From Candidatus Defluviilinea proxima (GTDB lineage Bacteria > Chloroflexota > Anaerolineae > Anaerolineales > Villigracilaceae), in the NCBI GenBank assembly GCA_016721115.1, contig JADKIW010000001.1:4169501-4233500 (forward strand): a DNA stretch of 64,000 nucleotides. The letters run 5' to 3'. How positions within the stretch are numbered: position 1 is the first letter of the stretch; every line of letters begins with the position of its first letter. A program made the translations under genes and the position numbers. Below are positions 17,284 through 25,541 of this stretch, one piece after another. The notes beneath the pieces are model-generated. The model had not been told where the DNA came from, searched no databases, and was given only the letters and a program-made list of their open reading frames with translations.

Positions 17284-18021
17284 ATGACTCTCTTCAAAGA
17301 CCCCGAAGGCAACGAGAAAAAGTATCTTCATAAATTTCTGGACTTCAACGATAAACGCGTCCTCGAAATTGGATGCGGCGAAGGGCGTCTGACGTGGCAA
17401 TACACGCACGCCTCATCTCTTACCATCGGGCTGGACTCTGACCGAAATGCTGTTCGTGTCGCTTTGATAGAACGTCCAACCAAGCTAAAAGACAAAGCTT
17501 ACTTCGCCAACTCTCAAGCCGAATATCTCCCCTTCCGCAAAGAGACCTTCGACATCGCTGTCCTTGCGTGGTCGCTCTGATGCATTCAACATGAAGGCAT
17601 GGTCCATGCCTTGAATGAAATCCACAGAGTCCTTGTCCCTGATGGCGTCCTAATTGACCTGCGTCCTATGCTGGACAATTGGCATGTCGAGGTAGCATCG
17701 GCTCGTGAAGTCCGCGAAACGGGACGAGTGCAAGACTTCCCCATAGGGCTCGCAGACGATGCGGCCGCCAACAAAGCAGTGGCAGAGGCCGAAAGCAATG
17801 GATGGTTCAAACGGGAAAGCGAAGAATTCTTCCCGTTGTATTATTCATGGGATACTGCCAACGAGATCGAAGAATGGATCCACGACGAATGGGAAAACTT
17901 CATCGGCTTGGATGAAGAGACTAAACGATCCACCCGCTCTGCCTGGGCCTTGGGTGATGCAGATAGCCGCGTCCGTGTAAAGGTAAAGATGTTGCTCACG
18001 AGGTGGAAGGCAGTAAAATAA
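17284..18021 (+). CDS. Class I SAM methyltransferase with in-frame UGA, candidate selenoprotein
   Basis: Two open segments (17284-17577 and 17581-18021) share one frame and are separated only by TGA at 17578-17580. Read through, they give one 245-residue class I methyltransferase. Motif I is LEIGCGEG (27-34), the acidic end of beta 2 is GLDSD, and FDIAVLAWSL leads into residue 99 (UGA), then CIQHEGMVHALNEIHRVLVPDG. That last part is the normal post-motif helix, so both halves belong together. A hairpin with a GGUC apex begins three bases after the UGA. The reading is therefore either selenocysteine at position 99 next to Cys100, or a nonsense mutation of a Cys codon. The ATG is three bases after the amidase stop. 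The methyl acceptor is unknown. Confidence 0.65.
17583..17617 (+). promoter_or_regulatory. SECIS-like hairpin downstream of in-frame UGA
   Basis: The upper stem AAGGCAT (17594-17600) pairs with ATGCCTT (17606-17612) and leaves the apical loop GGTCC. A lower stem pairs CATTC (17583-17587) with GAATG (17613-17617), leaving a 5' bulge of six bases. The loop guanines lie 21-22 bases after the UGA. Bacterial SECIS elements sit inside the coding region just after UGA, with a guanosine in a small apical loop at about this distance, and the E. coli fdhF element also has GGUC there. The bulged U of the E. coli element is not present in the upper stem. Confidence 0.5.
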
Positions 18022-18039
18022 ACGTAACACTATCGCGTC

Positions 18040-18155
18040 GAGCGGAGGGGATGCGTTCTTTTGCATCCCCGCAGACGAGACGCAGGGCTTCATGAAAACC
18101 TGCGCTTCGTCTGCGGGTCTCGATACGGGCTATCGCCCTACTCAACCCTCCGCTC
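18040..18155. repeat. Large nested palindromic intergenic element
   Basis: The outer arms GAGCGGAGGG (18040-18049) and CCCTCCGCTC (18146-18155) are perfect complements. Inside are further hairpins: GGGGATGC (18047-18054) with GCATCCCC (18063-18070), GCAGACGA (18071-18078) with TCGTCTGC (18107-18114), CGCAGG with CCTGCG inside that one, and GGGC/GCCC at 18127-18137. The element fills the gap between the methyltransferase and the SDR gene. It resembles the palindromic repeats scattered in many bacterial genomes. No ORF is supported inside. Confidence 0.6.
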
Positions 18156-18184
18156 AGCGCGAAATATCACAAAAGGAGTTCACC

Positions 18185-18919
18185 ATGAGCGGAAAGTTAA
18201 CAGGCAAGACGGCATTGATCACAGGGGCAAGCGCAGGGATTGGCTGGGCAAGCGCCTTGGCACTTGCAAGTGAAGGCGCAAACATGGTTGTCACCGCACG
18301 CAGACAGGAACGGCTCACAGAATTAGAGTCACTGGTAGCCAAAGCGGGCGGCAAAGCTATCAGCGTGATCGGCGATGCAAAAGAAGAGCAAACAGCCATC
18401 GCGGCCGTTGAAGCGGCAAAGAAAACGTTTGGCTCACTGGATATTCTCATCAACAACGTCGGCGTTGGGAACTATAAGAATCTCGTGGATACCAGCGCAG
18501 AAGATTACGACGAAATGGTGGACTCCAATGTCCGCTCGACATTCTTATTCACACGATATGCCACACCGGTGATGATCGCGCAAAAATCAGGGACGATCCT
18601 AATGGTCTCTTCGATGGCTGGGATCTATGGCTTTCCCGGAGAGGCCGTCTACTGCATGACAAAGTTTGCACAGGTCGGGTTCGCCCAAGCGCTCGATAAG
18701 GAACTTCGCCCACATGGAATCAAAGTCGGTGCCATCTGCCCAGGCGGAGTCAAAACCGAGTTCGCGCTTGGCAAAGGACGTACCGAACAAGGCGTTGCAC
18801 AATCTGGCATGCTGGAGCCTGAAGATGTGGCCAGCGCCATTTTGTTGGCTTGCACACAATCGTCGGGTTCACGCATCATTGAGATCCAAATGCGCACGAT
18901 GCATGAGGCACTAACCTAA
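18185..18919 (+). CDS. Short-chain dehydrogenase/reductase
   Basis: 244 residues of classical SDR type: cofactor motif TGASAGIG, NNVG at the end of beta 4, catalytic Ser in MVSSMAG and Tyr-Lys in YCMTK. ARR after beta 2 suggests NADPH preference. The open frame extends upstream to 18092 through the palindromic element. The ATG at 18185 is preferred because AAGGAG lies six bases before it and the N terminus then matches the family. The substrate is unknown; closest forms are 3-ketoacyl or sorbitol/serine-type oxidoreductases. Confidence 0.92.
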   Translation: MSGKLTGKTALITGASAGIGWASALALASEGANMVVTARRQERLTELESLVAKAGGKAISVIGDAKEEQTAIAAVEAAKKTFGSLDILINNVGVGNYKNLVDTSAEDYDEMVDSNVRSTFLFTRYATPVMIAQKSGTILMVSSMAGIYGFPGEAVYCMTKFAQVGFAQALDKELRPHGIKVGAICPGGVKTEFALGKGRTEQGVAQSGMLEPEDVASAILLACTQSSGSRIIEIQMRTMHEALT

Positions 18920-19014
18920 CGCCTCACCCATCTACTCCATACGGGTAATGGACAAATAATTTTGAAGGATGATAATTTGTGCCATTGAAATCTCAAGATG
19001 AATTGAGCACAAAT

Positions 19015-19472
19015 ATGACAATCATCATTACCCCTGAGCGCCCTGATACGCCTGATGCCGTCATCCTGATCGAAGAGCTTGAAGCACATCTCGAACCGCT
19101 CTACCCGCAAACAAGCCGTCACGGATACAGCGTCGACAAGCTCATCAAACAAGGTGTTTCGTTTTTGTCACACGCCGTCACAATATCCCGGTGGGATGTG
19201 GCGGCGTGCAATTTTATGGTAAGGATTATGGCGAGCTCAAACGTATGTATGTTCGCCCACGATTTCGCGGGCTGGGACTCGCCAAACTAATGCTCGAACA
19301 TCTCGAGGTCCATGCACTGGAGAAGAACATTCCCATGCTTCGTCTCGAAACAGGTATTTATCAAAAAGAAGCAATCAATCTTTATGAACGCATGGGGTAT
19401 CGGAGTTGTCCACCATTTGGCGAATATACCAACGATCCATTGAGTGTGTTCTTCGAAAAGAAAATTATGTAA
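19015..19472 (+). pseudogene. GNAT N-acetyltransferase, frameshifted
   Basis: The N-terminal half (MTIIITPERPDTPDAVILIE and onward to IKQGVSF) is in one frame. The C-terminal half is in another and holds the acetyl-CoA site, RMYVRPRFRGLGLAKLMLEH, and the closing LYERMGYRSCPPFGEY. The break falls at a run of five T near 19160. One more T would restore a continuous GNAT protein of about 152 residues. This may be real decay or a homopolymer sequencing error. A GTG at 18979 is a possible earlier start. The gene is convergent with the ABC ATPase at 19509. Confidence 0.75.
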
Positions 19473-19508
19473 CGGTATTGCAGCTTGTATTCGCAACGAT
19501 ATCTAAAA

Positions 19509-20684
19509 TCACAAACGCTCGCCCGAAATCGTATCGAAGAAATACAACCGTTCAGAGTCAATCGTAACGTGGATCAATTGCCCGATATGCAATTTCACAT
19601 CCATTGGACAAAGGCCCGAATACGTGAATTGCCCCATGCGGACGTAAACGATCTGAACATGATGCACCAGATCAGGTTCAATCGCCTCTATCTCCGCTCG
19701 AAGCTGGATTCCGCCATCAGGCTGACTCTCCGCTGAGATCTTAATTGTCTCACACCTCAATCCAAGCGTCACTTGCTGTCCGTTTTGGACAAGTGGGAAT
19801 ATCCGCTCGGAGAGTGGAAAAGAATAATCGCCTAGAATCAACCGTCCACCAGAAATAGAGCCGCCAGAAAGTAGATCCATGGGCGGCAATCCCAAAAATC
19901 CCGCAACAAATAAATTGACAGGATTCTCCGTCAATTCCTGATATGTTCCCACTTGTTGAATTCCCCCAGAGTGCATGACAACAATTTGATCGGCGAGCGC
20001 AATGGCTTCCACTTGATCGTGTGTGACATACACGCTCGTAATTTCAAATCGATGCAGAAGACGTTTGATCTCGATGCGGGTTTGTACACGGAGCTTGGCA
20101 TCAAGATTGGAAAGCGGCTCATCGAACAGAAATAATTTCGGCGCACGGACAATGGCGCGCGCAATCGCTACACGTTGTTTCTCTCCGCCGGAGAGCGTGC
20201 CGGGTTTGCGCGGGAGAAGATCATTGAAGCCGATGCCCATGAGCTGTGAAGTGTATTCAATGCGTTGACGGGTTTCTTCATCTTTGATCTCATGCATTTT
20301 GAAAAAGAACGAGAGATTGCCATTGTTGGTGAAGTTCGGATACAACGCATAATTTTGAAACACCATACCAATGTAACGATCACCCGGTGCAACGTCTTTC
20401 ACATCTACGCCGTTATATAAGACCTGCCCCTTATATTCTTTTTCAATGCCCGCCAACACGCGCAATAATGTACTCTTCCCACAACCCGAGGGGCCCACAA
20501 TAGCGAAGGTTTGTCCGTGAGGTATTGTGAGATTGACATCGTTCAACGCGACCACCCGACGGGATGCCTCGTCAGGCATATCTTCAAGATTGCGTTGTTT
20601 GCGTATCTCAAAAAGTCTATTTACCGGGTTACTCGGCGGGGCCGCATAACTAAAGCTGACGTTGTGAAGTTGTATTTCTGCCAT
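19509..20684 (-). CDS. Sugar-type ABC transporter ATPase (MalK/UgpC-like)
   Basis: 391 residues. Walker A is GPSGCGKST, the Q loop is VFQNYALYP, the signature is LSGGEKQRVAIARAI, Walker B is LFLFDEPLSNLDAKLR and the H loop is VYVTHDQ. A C-terminal TOBE/OB regulatory domain (about 260-391) follows, as in carbohydrate importers of the CUT1 group. An insert of about 25 residues precedes Walker A (around FEIRKQRNLEDMPDEASRR). MalF- and MalG-like permeases lie about 0.9 kb away on the opposite strand and are its likely partners. No substrate-binding protein is present in the window. Confidence 0.9.
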   Translation of the reverse strand: MAEIQLHNVSFSYAAPPSNPVNRLFEIRKQRNLEDMPDEASRRVVALNDVNLTIPHGQTFAIVGPSGCGKSTLLRVLAGIEKEYKGQVLYNGVDVKDVAPGDRYIGMVFQNYALYPNFTNNGNLSFFFKMHEIKDEETRQRIEYTSQLMGIGFNDLLPRKPGTLSGGEKQRVAIARAIVRAPKLFLFDEPLSNLDAKLRVQTRIEIKRLLHRFEITSVYVTHDQVEAIALADQIVVMHSGGIQQVGTYQELTENPVNLFVAGFLGLPPMDLLSGGSISGGRLILGDYSFPLSERIFPLVQNGQQVTLGLRCETIKISAESQPDGGIQLRAEIEAIEPDLVHHVQIVYVRMGQFTYSGLCPMDVKLHIGQLIHVTIDSERLYFFDTISGERL

Positions 20685-20865
20685 ACGTTCCTCGCAAAGA
20701 TTCTATCACTCGCAAAAGACAAAACGAGTAAGACATAACAACCATTAAAAAAAAGATAACCCGTTTGGGCCAATCGAAAGAAATGCTATACTTGGCTCAT
20801 AAGCTGGAATATATACAAGGTCTTGAAAAAAAGTTGAATACAAAATTTTAGCAGTGAGGTTAAAC

Positions 20866-21423
20866 ATGTCAGAAATTCGTCATTTATCTCTGGAAGAACT
20901 TGAAGCGGGCTTGGAGCATATTCGCCAATCACCAAAAGACAACGGCGCTCTGCAGATGATCGTGCGACGCCCTGAAGTTGACTCAAGGGAAGAGATCACA
21001 GAGGCTGAACTGAATACCGAGATTGGTCTGGTCGGCGACAACTGGAAGGTACGCGGCAATCCGCATACAGCAGACGGGTCGGCGAAGGTGGATGCACAGA
21101 TCACACTGATGAATGCACGCGCCGTTACCCTGCTTGCCCAAAGCAAAGACCGCTGGGCCTTGGCAGGAGACCAACTTTACATTGACATGGAACTCAGTGA
21201 TGAGAACCTCCCCGCTGGGACACGTCTCACCATAGGGACAGCTGTACTTGAAGTCACCCCTGAGCCACACACGGGGTGCAAGAAATTCGCCGAACGCTAT
21301 GGCACAGATGCGACGAAGTTTGTCAATTCAAAAGAAGGCAAACGCCTGCATTTACGAGGAATCTATGCGCGGGTAGTTGAGGCAGGGATGATTCGGGTTG
21401 GAGATGTGGCTACAAAAAGTTAA
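20866..21423 (+). CDS. MOSC domain protein
   Basis: 185 residues. MOSC domains bind molybdenum cofactor or handle sulfur through a conserved Cys. Here the Cys is in PHTGCKKFAERYG near residue 140, preceded by the beta-rich core (LYIDMELSDENLPAGTRL). There is no N-terminal barrel or aminotransferase part, so it is a stand-alone form like YiiM/YuaD relatives. ATG 20866 is chosen over a GTG at 20854 because GAGG lies six bases before it. It is divergent from the ABC ATPase gene. Confidence 0.8.
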   Translation: MSEIRHLSLEELEAGLEHIRQSPKDNGALQMIVRRPEVDSREEITEAELNTEIGLVGDNWKVRGNPHTADGSAKVDAQITLMNARAVTLLAQSKDRWALAGDQLYIDMELSDENLPAGTRLTIGTAVLEVTPEPHTGCKKFAERYGTDATKFVNSKEGKRLHLRGIYARVVEAGMIRVGDVATKS

Positions 21424-21515
21424 GACAAATCATTCACTTAAACTAAAATTTCATAATGGATGCAACGAAACTAGAGCCGATGGTGTTATCTCCATGGGTA
21501 TCGAAGACTAAGTCC

Positions 21516-21556
21516 AGTGTGGATATTACACAGCGGGCGGACTATATATCCACACT
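21516..21556. promoter_or_regulatory. Inverted repeat upstream of sugar ABC permease operon
   Basis: The perfect 11-base arms AGTGTGGATAT (21516-21526) and ATATCCACACT (21546-21556) are separated by 19 bases, about 70 bases before the MalF-like gene. The centre-to-centre distance of about 30 bases is close to three helical turns, which suits an operator for a dimeric or tetrameric repressor. A hairpin in the mRNA leader is also possible. No regulator gene lies next to it. Confidence 0.45.
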
Positions 21557-21625
21557 TTCCACAATAAGTTCTCTTCATGATGTGGCTGGGTCGAAAGTTA
21601 ATTCATTTACTCGGAGACAGACGAA

Positions 21626-22579
21626 ATGCCTGAACTCATATCGCACACGACCACATCGAAACAAAAAGAAGCTCACCCGCATGCCGCCTTACGTCGACGG
21701 GAAAATATCATCGGCCTTTTATTTCTATCCCCATGGCTTTTAGGCTTTGTCCTGCTCAAGCTGTTACCCATCTTGTTTACGTTTGGGTATTCATTTACCG
21801 ACTTCAAGATGATAAGCCCTGACAAAGCAACCTTTGTCGGGCTGCAAAACTATATCCGATTTGCCACCGACCTCGATGCCTGGTCCAGCCTTGTTGGGTC
21901 GTTGGGATACTTTATGACAACGGTGCCACTTGAGGTACTGGTGGCGCTAGCTCTGGCGACCATTCTGTCAAGTCAGCGTATGCGTTTAAAAGCACTTTGG
22001 CGTTTGGTGATCTTCATTCCAAGCATTATCCCCGCCGCGGCTATTGCTTTCATTTGGGCAGGGTTTATCAACCCGGACTCAGGTTGGCTCAACCGTTTGT
22101 TTCTGATACCGATGGGATTGCCCCCACCGGTTGAGGGTGTTGGGGGCATCCCCGCCCTGACAACGATCATGGCGCTCTGGAGCATCGGTCCCAATTTCTT
22201 GATCATGTATGGAGCCATGCTACATGTCCCCAAAGATCTATATGAGGCGGCGCGCGTGGATGGCGCCGGTCCATTGATGCGTTTTCTCAACATCACAATT
22301 CCGATGATTTCTCCAGCAATATTCTTCAGCGTGGTGATCAGCCTGACGAGCGCTTTTGGCGGTTCACTGCTTCTCGACCGCGGCTATGTTTTTTCCCAAA
22401 GCCTCTCCCCCATGGATGGGTATATTGATCAGACCATGTTTTCGTACTTCTATGTGGGCTATGCATCAGCGCTGGCCTGGGTGATGTTTAGCGTCACAAT
22501 GACCATCACGATCATCCTATTTCGGTCAGCCCGCCGATGGGTATATTTCCCAGAAGAGAGCAGACATGAATCTTTTTAA
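21626..22579 (+). CDS. ABC sugar transporter permease, MalF-like
   Basis: 317 residues with about six membrane helices and the EAA loop EAARVDGAGPLMRFLNITIPMISP, which contacts the ATPase. The N terminus is short, with no MalF-type periplasmic P2 loop, so it resembles UgpA/LacF-like permeases. It overlaps the start of the MalG-like gene by 14 bases. The three-gene unit (MalF-like, MalG-like, PIG-V-like) lacks a binding protein. The ATPase is probably the one encoded at 19509-20684. Confidence 0.88.
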   Translation: MPELISHTTTSKQKEAHPHAALRRRENIIGLLFLSPWLLGFVLLKLLPILFTFGYSFTDFKMISPDKATFVGLQNYIRFATDLDAWSSLVGSLGYFMTTVPLEVLVALALATILSSQRMRLKALWRLVIFIPSIIPAAAIAFIWAGFINPDSGWLNRLFLIPMGLPPPVEGVGGIPALTTIMALWSIGPNFLIMYGAMLHVPKDLYEAARVDGAGPLMRFLNITIPMISPAIFFSVVISLTSAFGGSLLLDRGYVFSQSLSPMDGYIDQTMFSYFYVGYASALAWVMFSVTMTITIILFRSARRWVYFPEESRHESF

Positions 22580-23675
22580 GCGCAAGCAGAATCTGGGTGA
22601 GCCAGTCTTGACTCTACGCCTGTGGCGTTTTACCGGGGCAGCCATTTTAAACCTCGTCTTCTTTATCCTAATGACTGCCTATTTATTACCGCTGGGTTAT
22701 ATGGCCGTTACCTCCGTCAAGGAGCCAGAGCAAGTTTCAGACGGGTTGGGGGCTCCATTGTATCCGGCCATTAATCCGCGATATCACTATCAGGATGGGG
22801 ATTATGCGCTGATGGAGGTGCCCACCCCAGATGGCATAAAACAATGGGCAATGATCAACAGTCAGCAAACCACTTATGCGGAATTCATCGATCCGCAAAA
22901 CCCGAACCGGGGTCCGATCCGTTGGGATGGAGACTGGCGCACGCTAAAAAAGGTGTACGTCTTTAGCCTTACTTTCAAGGCTTTTGAGGATTGGAAACCA
23001 GCCAACCTGCCACAGGGAATATTGAATTCGTTGATCGTGATCGGGATCAGCGAGATCGGCGTGCTGGTTACTTCGATCGCGGTCGCCTATGGCTTCTCAC
23101 GCTTCCGCATTCCGGGAGGCAAGTGGTTATTGTTTCTGTTGATCGCTACGATCCTGATTCCCGACAGTATCACGATTCTCCCAACCTATATATTCTATAT
23201 CAAACTCTTGAACATCTGGTTGCCTCGTGATGCATCTCATTTCCCCTGGCAATGGTTGCCATTGATCGCGCCGCATTTTTTCAGCAGTGCCATCTTCGTC
23301 TTCCTGTTGCGCCAGAACTTCCTGAGCATTCCGCGCGACCTTGACGAGGCGGCGATGCTGGACGGCGCTGGACCAATCCAAATCTTGATAAAGATCATCC
23401 TGCCACAAAGCATACCAGTAGTGACAACAGTGGCAATGTTGCATTTCTTTTACATGTGGAATGAGTTTCGCCTTTCCAGTCTGTATTTGACAAGTCACGC
23501 GAACCTTTGGCTACTCGCGTCTCGCCTGCAAAATGGCGCGCCCATTCCCGGCATCAATCCTGAGCCCGCCACACAAGCCGGAGCCTTGCTCCTGTTGATC
23601 GTGCCTGTGATCGTCTTGCTGGCATTCCAACGGTTCTTTATGCAGGACATGGTTGTTGTCGGGACAGAGAAATAA
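22566..23675 (+). CDS. ABC sugar transporter permease, MalG-like, with long first loop
   Basis: 369 residues. After the first helix (about 24-48) there is an extracytoplasmic segment of roughly 90 residues (PLYPAINPRYHYQDGDYALM through LTFKAFEDWKP), much longer than in ordinary MalG. The remaining helices and the EAA loop LDEAAMLDGAGPIQILIKIILPQS are standard. The start overlaps the MalF-like gene and the stop is three bases before the glycosyltransferase gene. The long loop may help recognise substrate. Confidence 0.87.
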   Translation: MNLFKRKQNLGEPVLTLRLWRFTGAAILNLVFFILMTAYLLPLGYMAVTSVKEPEQVSDGLGAPLYPAINPRYHYQDGDYALMEVPTPDGIKQWAMINSQQTTYAEFIDPQNPNRGPIRWDGDWRTLKKVYVFSLTFKAFEDWKPANLPQGILNSLIVIGISEIGVLVTSIAVAYGFSRFRIPGGKWLLFLLIATILIPDSITILPTYIFYIKLLNIWLPRDASHFPWQWLPLIAPHFFSSAIFVFLLRQNFLSIPRDLDEAAMLDGAGPIQILIKIILPQSIPVVTTVAMLHFFYMWNEFRLSSLYLTSHANLWLLASRLQNGAPIPGINPEPATQAGALLLLIVPVIVLLAFQRFFMQDMVVVGTEK

Positions 23676-23678
23676 CCC

Positions 23679-25043
23679 ATGAACAAAATAACAGCATCGT
23701 ACTCCGCAGTAGTATCCAAGAGTACAAGGAACATTGTGTTTCTCTGGCTGGCTTGGGGATTGATCGTGATCGGCTTCCAGGCGCTTGCATCGGCTCGCGT
23801 GCAACCGCAATGGCCTGACTTTTTTCAATTACCACTGCGGGATGATAAAGATCCCGCCAAATATCAGGATGGCCGCCCTTATTTGCTGGAACCGTTCATG
23901 AACAACCAGGTGTCTTGGGACTCGGAGCCTTACATCGGAATCTCCATTGGCGGATACGACGACCCTTGTCTATCGGTCACGTACAAATCCATACAAAACA
24001 CAGTTGTACCTTGTACGGACACAAAAGATCGAGGAAACGAAGAACCCATACGCCTCAGTTATGCCTTCTTTCCGTTTTATCCACTATTGATACGTCTGTT
24101 CGCCATCCCACTCAGCCTGTTGAATCTCAACCCAATTGCTACAGCTACGCTAGCCGGGGTCATTATCTCAGCGCTGGGCACATTAGTAGCTATGCTGTCG
24201 CTGTATGACTTGACCCATGAAGCGCTCGGCGAAGAGGGAGGCATGCGCGCAGTGTTCTACTTGTTGATCTTCCCGACCAGTTTCTTTTTTGTGCAAGTCT
24301 ACACAGAGGGACTGTTTGCGGGGTTGGCGTTTGGCTGTCTCGCGATGCTGAAGCGCAAACATCTGGTGATTGCCGCTCTGCTTGCCGCTACTGCCACAGT
24401 GACTCGCGCAGTAGGTGTAATGTTGATCATCCCAATGGTAATCAATTGGATCCGCACCAAAGAGTGGTATGAGCTCGACCTAGAATGGGATCAACTTTAT
24501 TTCAACCGCCTGCTCTGGCGCCCTATCTGGAATGCGTTGTTGGCATTTACGCCTTTGATCGTTTACCTGATCTGGAAATTTTCGTATTATGGCGCTTCTT
24601 TTGACTATGTTGAGGCGATTTTCTTCGGGCGTGCCCCCCTTGAAATATCAAAAGGCTTTACCTACTGGGTGGCTACTTTTTACAACATGATCGCCGGCTT
24701 CACTCATTCACACGCACTAGGGCAGGCAAATATCATTGTGCCCACAACGTTCAGCGCCGATTACTTCATTGAGTTTTTCTGCATGGTGGTAGGGTTCGTC
24801 GCGATCCTGCGCTGTTTGAAAACAGACCCGGAAGTGGCTTGGTTCAGTCTGGCTACGTTCCTGATCGCGTGGGTTTCCGGCCCTCCAGGGATACACCGTT
24901 ATTTATTAGCCGCCCCGGCAATGTTCATCACACTTGCTCGTTGGGGTAGAAACCCGGTCTTCGACCGTGCGTGGACCGTCACCAGCCTGCTGATGATGGG
25001 GTTGTTGGCCATGTTATTCGCGTTCAACTTTTGGGTTGCATGA
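23679..25043 (+). CDS. PIG-V-like membrane mannosyltransferase
   Basis: 454 residues with about nine membrane helices. Features fitting PIG-V/GT76-like enzymes are a first extracytoplasmic loop with WDSEPYIGISIGGY, then SYAFFPFYPLLIR, then FPTSFFFVQVYTEGLFAGLAF. Such enzymes use polyprenyl-linked mannose outside the membrane. The gene is three bases from the MalG-like permease, so it is probably in the same operon. Why a lipid-linked glycosyltransferase is paired with a CUT1 importer is not clear. Confidence 0.7.
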   Translation: MNKITASYSAVVSKSTRNIVFLWLAWGLIVIGFQALASARVQPQWPDFFQLPLRDDKDPAKYQDGRPYLLEPFMNNQVSWDSEPYIGISIGGYDDPCLSVTYKSIQNTVVPCTDTKDRGNEEPIRLSYAFFPFYPLLIRLFAIPLSLLNLNPIATATLAGVIISALGTLVAMLSLYDLTHEALGEEGGMRAVFYLLIFPTSFFFVQVYTEGLFAGLAFGCLAMLKRKHLVIAALLAATATVTRAVGVMLIIPMVINWIRTKEWYELDLEWDQLYFNRLLWRPIWNALLAFTPLIVYLIWKFSYYGASFDYVEAIFFGRAPLEISKGFTYWVATFYNMIAGFTHSHALGQANIIVPTTFSADYFIEFFCMVVGFVAILRCLKTDPEVAWFSLATFLIAWVSGPPGIHRYLLAAPAMFITLARWGRNPVFDRAWTVTSLLMMGLLAMLFAFNFWVA

Positions 25044-25086
25044 AAAACAGGGTTATATGCTTGAGTTGGCAAGAGAATTAAACACT

Positions 25087-25506
25087 ATGCAAATCAGACC
25101 GTTTGAAATCCAAGACCAAGAACAAGTCATCTCCCTTTGGAGAGAATGCAATCTCCTCGTCCCATCAAATGATCCGAAGAAGGACATTCAGCGAAAGTTG
25201 AAGGTCAACCCTGAATTGTTCCTCGTTGGCGTAGTAGATGACAAGATCGTAGCAACCATCATGGGCGGATACGAAGGACATCGCGGCTGGGTCAATTATC
25301 TGGCGGTATCGCCAGCGCATCAACGCAAGGGATATGGGCGGCAAATGATGGAAACACTGGAAACCAAACTCCGCGCGATGGGTTGTGCAAAAATAAATTT
25401 GCAAGTGAGAGAAACCAACCTTGTTGTTGTTGAATTCTATAAATCTATTGGATACAACCTAGATCACGTCATTGGCATGGGGAAGCGTCTGGAGTATGAT
25501 AACTAG
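25087..25506 (+). CDS. GNAT acetyltransferase, YpeA-like
   Basis: 139 residues when started at ATG 25087 (MQIRPFEIQDQEQVISLW), the N terminus typical of the YpeA group. The acetyl-CoA loop is VSPAHQRKGYGRQMMETLE and the end is VVEFYKSIGYNLDHVIGMGKRL. The open frame begins at 25036 inside the preceding gene. The target is unknown. Confidence 0.88.
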   Translation: MQIRPFEIQDQEQVISLWRECNLLVPSNDPKKDIQRKLKVNPELFLVGVVDDKIVATIMGGYEGHRGWVNYLAVSPAHQRKGYGRQMMETLETKLRAMGCAKINLQVRETNLVVVEFYKSIGYNLDHVIGMGKRLEYDN

Positions 25507-25541
25507 GAGTAAATTTTAAAAACTGAACGCGGAGCATCGAC

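Noticed and set aside
18092..18184. Longer N terminus for the SDR protein
   Set aside because: It would translate the palindromic element. ATG 18185 has a good ribosome site and a family-like start.
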